Positions 6,339 through 9,087 of a stretch of 9,087 nt of DNA are shown one piece after another; the stretch's first letter is position 1, and the number at the start of each line of letters is the position of its first letter. A program made the position numbers and the translations under genes. Below the pieces are notes generated by a model that ran no database searches, was not told the origin of the DNA, and saw nothing but the letters and a program-made list of their open reading frames with translations. This DNA comes from Hyphomicrobiaceae bacterium UBA4118 (GTDB lineage: Bacteria > Pseudomonadota > Alphaproteobacteria > Rhizobiales > Methyloligellaceae), in the NCBI GenBank assembly GCA_002383105.1, contig DFXC01000098.1, positions 1-9,087 on the forward strand, written 5' to 3'.

Positions 6339-6983
6339 ATGCTGCAATGGTTTCAACGATTGATGCCGCGCCAGGCGAAGTTCTATCCGCAGTTTGAGCG
6401 GCATGCGGCGGTCGTGGTAGCGGCGGCCAGGTCGCTCCGCGCGATGCTTATGGGCGGCGAGCAGATCAAGCTTCGCTGCCAGGACGTTCTTGACCTGGAG
6501 CACGAGGCAGACGGCATTGCGCGGGAGGTGCTCATCGGCCTGCGCACCACCTTCATCACGCCCTTCGACCGCGCCGACATCCAGAGCCTGATCACGGCGA
6601 TGGACGATTCCATCGACCAGATGCAGCAAACGGCCAAGGCCATCATGCTTTTCGAGGTGACAACGTTCGACGAGGAGATGCGCGCGATGGCGGATTCGAT
6701 CGTCGAATGCGCCGAGCTCGTGCAACGGGCGGTGTCGATGCTGCCGGAGCTTGCCAAGAACGCGGCCGAGATCAACGAGATTGGCCTCCACATCAACCGC
6801 ATCGAAGGCCATGCCGACGATATGCACGATCGCGGCCTCGCACACCTTTATCAGAAGGCGAAGTCCTGTGATCCGATGGAGTTCATCCGCGGCAACGAGA
6901 TCTACAATCATTTGGAAAACACGGTGGATCGGCTGGAGGACGTTGCCAACGAGATTCAGGGCATCGTCATCGAGCAGGTTTGA
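6339..6983 (+). CDS. DUF47 family protein, PhoU-like partner of the phosphate permease
   Basis: A 214-residue all-helical cytoplasmic protein of the DUF47/TIGR00153 family, distantly related to PhoU, whose genes are regularly paired with PiT phosphate permeases and are thought to control their activity. Family marks seen: an N-terminal FYPQFERHAAVVVAAA helix, EHEAD at residues 54-58 (acidic residues that bind metal in PhoU-like bundles), TTFITPFDRADIQSLI followed by DDSID (70-93), a mid-region of amphipathic helices with ELAKNAAEINEI, and a final segment with NHLENTVDRLEDVANEI. The ATG at 6339 is preceded by AAGGGG (6324-6329) at 9 bases. Its stop lies 20 bases before the permease ATG, so the two form an operon. 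No PHO box was found upstream. Confidence 0.95.
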   Translation: MLQWFQRLMPRQAKFYPQFERHAAVVVAAARSLRAMLMGGEQIKLRCQDVLDLEHEADGIAREVLIGLRTTFITPFDRADIQSLITAMDDSIDQMQQTAKAIMLFEVTTFDEEMRAMADSIVECAELVQRAVSMLPELAKNAAEINEIGLHINRIEGHADDMHDRGLAHLYQKAKSCDPMEFIRGNEIYNHLENTVDRLEDVANEIQGIVIEQV

Positions 6984-6985
6984 GT

Positions 6986-6994
6986 AGGGAAGGG
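6986..6994 (+). promoter_or_regulatory. Shine-Dalgarno that fixes the phosphate permease start
   Basis: AGGGAAGGG lies 9 bases before the ATG at 7004. The in-frame TTG at 6980, which overlaps the upstream stop codon, has no comparable site, so the shorter protein is preferred. Confidence 0.75.
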
Positions 6995-7003
6995 CGCCTT
7001 TCC

Positions 7004-8005
7004 ATGCTGCAAGGCTCGCTCGTCCTTATCGTCGCTCTCGTCGCCGTCGCGTTGGTCTTTGATTTCCTTAATGGCCTGCACGATGCGGCAAACTCCATCG
7101 CCACGGTCGTCTCCACGCGCGTGCTCTCGCCGAGCATCGCCGTCGTCTGGGCCGCGTTCTTCAACTTCATCGCCTTTCTGTTCTTCGGCTTGCATGTGGC
7201 GCAGACCATCGGCACCGGCCTCATTGCCCCCGAGGTGGTCGATGCCCGCGTCATCTTCGGCGCTTTGATGGGCGCCATCACCTGGAATCTGTTCACTTGG
7301 TGGGGAGCCATCCCGTCGTCGAGCTCGCACGCCCTGATCGGCGGCCTGGTCGGCGCAGGGACGGCCAAGAGCGGTCTCAGCGCCGTCGTGTGGCCAGGCA
7401 TCATCAAGACCGTGGGCGCGATCGTGTGGTCGCCGCTGCTGGGGTTTGCTCTGGCGCTCCTGTTATGGCTGGCAGTGGCCTGGCTCCTCGTGCGCAGCAC
7501 CCCGTTTGCCGTCGACAAGAAATTTCGCGTGCTTCAGTTGGGCTCGGCGGCGCTCTATTCCATCGGGCACGGCGCCAACGATGCGCAGAAGACGATGGGC
7601 ATCATCGCCGGCCTGCTCTATGCGGAAAATCTGCTGGGCTCGGATTTTTACGTGCCGTTCTGGGTCGTTCTGTCGTGCCAGGCGGCGATGGCGCTCGGCA
7701 CCCTGATCGGCGGCTGGCGCATCGTGCGGACCATGGGCTCACGAATCACGCGCCTCAGACCGGTGCAAGGCTTCTGCGCCGAGACGGCGGGTGCGCTGAC
7801 GCTCTATTTGGCGACATCGCTCGGCGTGCCGGTCTCGACGACCCACACCATCACGGGCGCCATCGTTGGCGTCGGGGCCGCGCGGAGGGTCTCGGCGGTT
7901 CGTTGGGGCATAGCCGGAAGCATTATTGTGGCGTGGGTCATCACGCTCCCTGCCGCCGCGCTGATCGGGGCTGCCTTTTACGCCTTGGCAGCGGCCTTGC
8001 CATAG
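7004..8005 (+). CDS. pit: PiT-family inorganic phosphate transporter
   Basis: A 333-residue inner-membrane permease for phosphate (usually as a metal-phosphate complex or with H+/Na+), giving low-affinity constitutive uptake. It shows the internal duplication typical of the PiT family: FDFLNGLHDAANSIATVVST at residues 19-38 and its counterpart YSIGHGANDAQKTMGIIAG at 185-203, with the Asn/Asp pairs that form the phosphate and cation sites. The first half also has PSSSSHALIGGLVGA (104-118), and the second half its equivalent PVSTTHTITGAIVG (276-289). About nine or ten hydrophobic segments are visible, and the protein ends in a membrane helix with no long tail. The length is at the short, bacterial end of the family, close to the compact alphaproteobacterial type. 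It is encoded directly after the DUF47 partner. Substrate is inferred from family; sulfate permeases of this fold (CysP) are a less likely alternative given the DUF47 neighbour. Confidence 0.95.
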   Translation: MLQGSLVLIVALVAVALVFDFLNGLHDAANSIATVVSTRVLSPSIAVVWAAFFNFIAFLFFGLHVAQTIGTGLIAPEVVDARVIFGALMGAITWNLFTWWGAIPSSSSHALIGGLVGAGTAKSGLSAVVWPGIIKTVGAIVWSPLLGFALALLLWLAVAWLLVRSTPFAVDKKFRVLQLGSAALYSIGHGANDAQKTMGIIAGLLYAENLLGSDFYVPFWVVLSCQAAMALGTLIGGWRIVRTMGSRITRLRPVQGFCAETAGALTLYLATSLGVPVSTTHTITGAIVGVGAARRVSAVRWGIAGSIIVAWVITLPAAALIGAAFYALAAALP

Positions 8006-8016
8006 CCTTGATGCGG

Positions 8017-8037
8017 GGAGCGCTTGGCGCGCGCTCC
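8017..8037. terminator. Hairpin between convergent genes, possible bidirectional terminator
   Basis: GGAGCGC (8017-8023) and GCGCTCC (8031-8037) form a perfect 7-base-pair stem with a 7-base loop, inside the 41 bases between the stops of the phosphate permease and the NamZ gene. No T-run follows on either strand, so if it ends transcription it would be an atypical terminator. Confidence 0.4.
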
Positions 8038-8046
8038 ACTCCGCGC

Positions 8047-9087
8047 TCAATAGAGCAGATAGGGCTGTCTTGCTTCCGCGAACGCCGTCTCGCCTGGGCG
8101 CCAGCTCTCGGCGATCTCCTCAAGCGGGACCTGTTGCTCGATCTGCTCTCTGAGCTGCGGGGAGCCTGCCAGAATGTCGATGGGCATCTTGTCGTGCTCA
8201 TATTCGTAAGGCGGCTCGCGCCATTTGAATTTCGTCGGGGCGGACCCGAAGCATTCGCGGATCAGCGACACGCCGGCCTTCACGGGCGCAAAATCTACCC
8301 GCGACGTCACGTGAATCTGGCACCCGCCGCAGCTGGCGCGCGCATGCTTCTGGAAGGTGGGCTCGAAGGCCACCTCGCGGAAGTAAGCACCTTTGAGGCC
8401 GGCGCGATTCATGCGCGCCGCAAGTTGCATGCCGTCGAGCCAGGGCGCTCCAATGAGCTCGAAGGGGCGGGTCGTGCCACGACCTTCCGAGATCATGGTG
8501 CCTTCGAACAGCACGGTGCCGGGATAGACGATGGCCGAATCGAGCGTGGGCATGTTCGGCGAGGGCATCACCCAGGGGATGTCTGTATCGTCGAAATACA
8601 TCTCCCGCGACCAACCCTCCATGGGGACGATCTCGAGCTTGGCGCCGATACCGTGATGCTGGTTGAACAGAAGCGCGAGCTCGGCGACGGTCATGCCGTG
8701 CCGCATCGGGATGGGAAACTGCCCGACGAACGACTGGTAGCCCAGCTGCAGCATCGGCCCTTCCACCGCACCGCCGATCGGATTGGGACGGTCGCATACG
8801 ATGACGGGAAGGCCCGCCCGCGCCGCAGCGCGCAGGCAGTTGGCCATGGTGTAGATAAAGGTGTAGATGCGCGCACCGACATCCTGGAGGTCGATGACGA
8901 GGACATCGATGAGATCGAGCATCTCGGGGGTCGGCTCGCGCGTTTCGCTGTAGAGCGAGAAGATCGGCACGTTGCGGCGCGGGTCTTTCCCATGCGGGGT
9001 CTCGATCATGTTGTCCTGGAGGTCTGAGCGGAAGCCGTGCTGCGGACCGAAGATCGCGGCGAGCCGCCAGGCCGACGAGGCGCCGAG
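8047..9087 (-). CDS. namZ: NamZ / DUF1343 exo-beta-N-acetylmuramidase, 5' truncated by the window
   Basis: The last 346 residues of a DUF1343 (YbbC/NamZ) family protein; the frame is open to the right edge of the window, so the N-terminus is missing. NamZ enzymes remove N-acetylmuramic acid from the non-reducing end of muropeptide glycans during peptidoglycan recycling. Signature segments are present in order: IFGPQHGFRSDLQDN, VLVIDLQDVGARIYTFIYTM (Rossmann-like core), CDRPNPIGG with EGPML, PIPMRHGMTVAELALLFN, PSPNMPTLDSAIVYPGTVLF and SEGRGTTRPFELIGAPWLDG. The smaller C-terminal domain begins near the CGGCQIHV segment, and the protein ends in PYLLY. An ATG at 9009 is internal (Met in QDNMIE) and is not the true start. 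Export cannot be judged without the N-terminus. It is convergent to the phosphate permease gene. Confidence 0.94.
   Translation of the reverse strand, partial: LGASSAWRLAAIFGPQHGFRSDLQDNMIETPHGKDPRRNVPIFSLYSETREPTPEMLDLIDVLVIDLQDVGARIYTFIYTMANCLRAAARAGLPVIVCDRPNPIGGAVEGPMLQLGYQSFVGQFPIPMRHGMTVAELALLFNQHHGIGAKLEIVPMEGWSREMYFDDTDIPWVMPSPNMPTLDSAIVYPGTVLFEGTMISEGRGTTRPFELIGAPWLDGMQLAARMNRAGLKGAYFREVAFEPTFQKHARASCGGCQIHVTSRVDFAPVKAGVSLIRECFGSAPTKFKWREPPYEYEHDKMPIDILAGSPQLREQIEQQVPLEEIAESWRPGETAFAEARQPYLLY

Noticed and set aside
7297..9027. Very long plus-strand open frame (576 codons) across the phosphate permease and NamZ genes
   Set aside because: It is a shadow of two well-supported genes on opposite strands; its composition is rich in Arg, Gly and Ala without any family motif.

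Overview
The window looks like a chromosomal stretch from a GC-rich alphaproteobacterium, probably of the order Hyphomicrobiales. This is inferred from protein style and from the patatin/DUF3734 - acetoacetate decarboxylase - 3-hydroxybutyrate dehydrogenase gene trio; no rRNA or other marker is present to confirm it. No tRNA, rRNA, CRISPR array, insertion sequence or phage gene was seen.

Left part (1-1507, + strand): the 3' end of an RND-type multidrug efflux permease (MdtB/MdtC-like), then an exported pectate-lyase-like right-handed beta-helix protein. Positions 1508-1854 hold no intact gene. They contain what looks like the tail of a lost minus-strand gene and a perfect palindrome with 10-base arms.

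Middle (1855-4520, - strand): a tight three-gene operon read from right to left: patatin-like phospholipase with a DUF3734 tail, acetoacetate decarboxylase (ATGA overlap), and 3-hydroxybutyrate dehydrogenase (strong RBS touching the upstream stop). Together they suggest ester or polyester hydrolysis giving 3-hydroxybutyrate, its oxidation to acetoacetate, and decarboxylation to acetone and CO2. A near-perfect palindrome lies about 70 bases before the patatin start and is a candidate operator.

Middle-right (4752-6258): a small secreted protein (- strand) is divergent from a secreted metzincin-type zinc protease (+ strand). The protease carries the zinc site HExxHxxGxxH but is split by a one-base frameshift in a run of five G and lacks a recognisable Met-turn, so it is probably a decaying gene. 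A further broken small exported ORF follows it.

Right part (6339-9087): a DUF47 (PhoU-like) protein and a PiT-family phosphate permease form a low-affinity phosphate uptake pair on the + strand. Convergent to them is a 3'-complete, 5'-truncated NamZ/DUF1343 exo-beta-N-acetylmuramidase gene for peptidoglycan recycling.

Most genes belong to known families. The parts least explained by them are the two palindromes, the frameshifted protease beside the small Cys-containing exported protein, and the gene remnants between genes. I do not see convincing evidence of a wholly new system.
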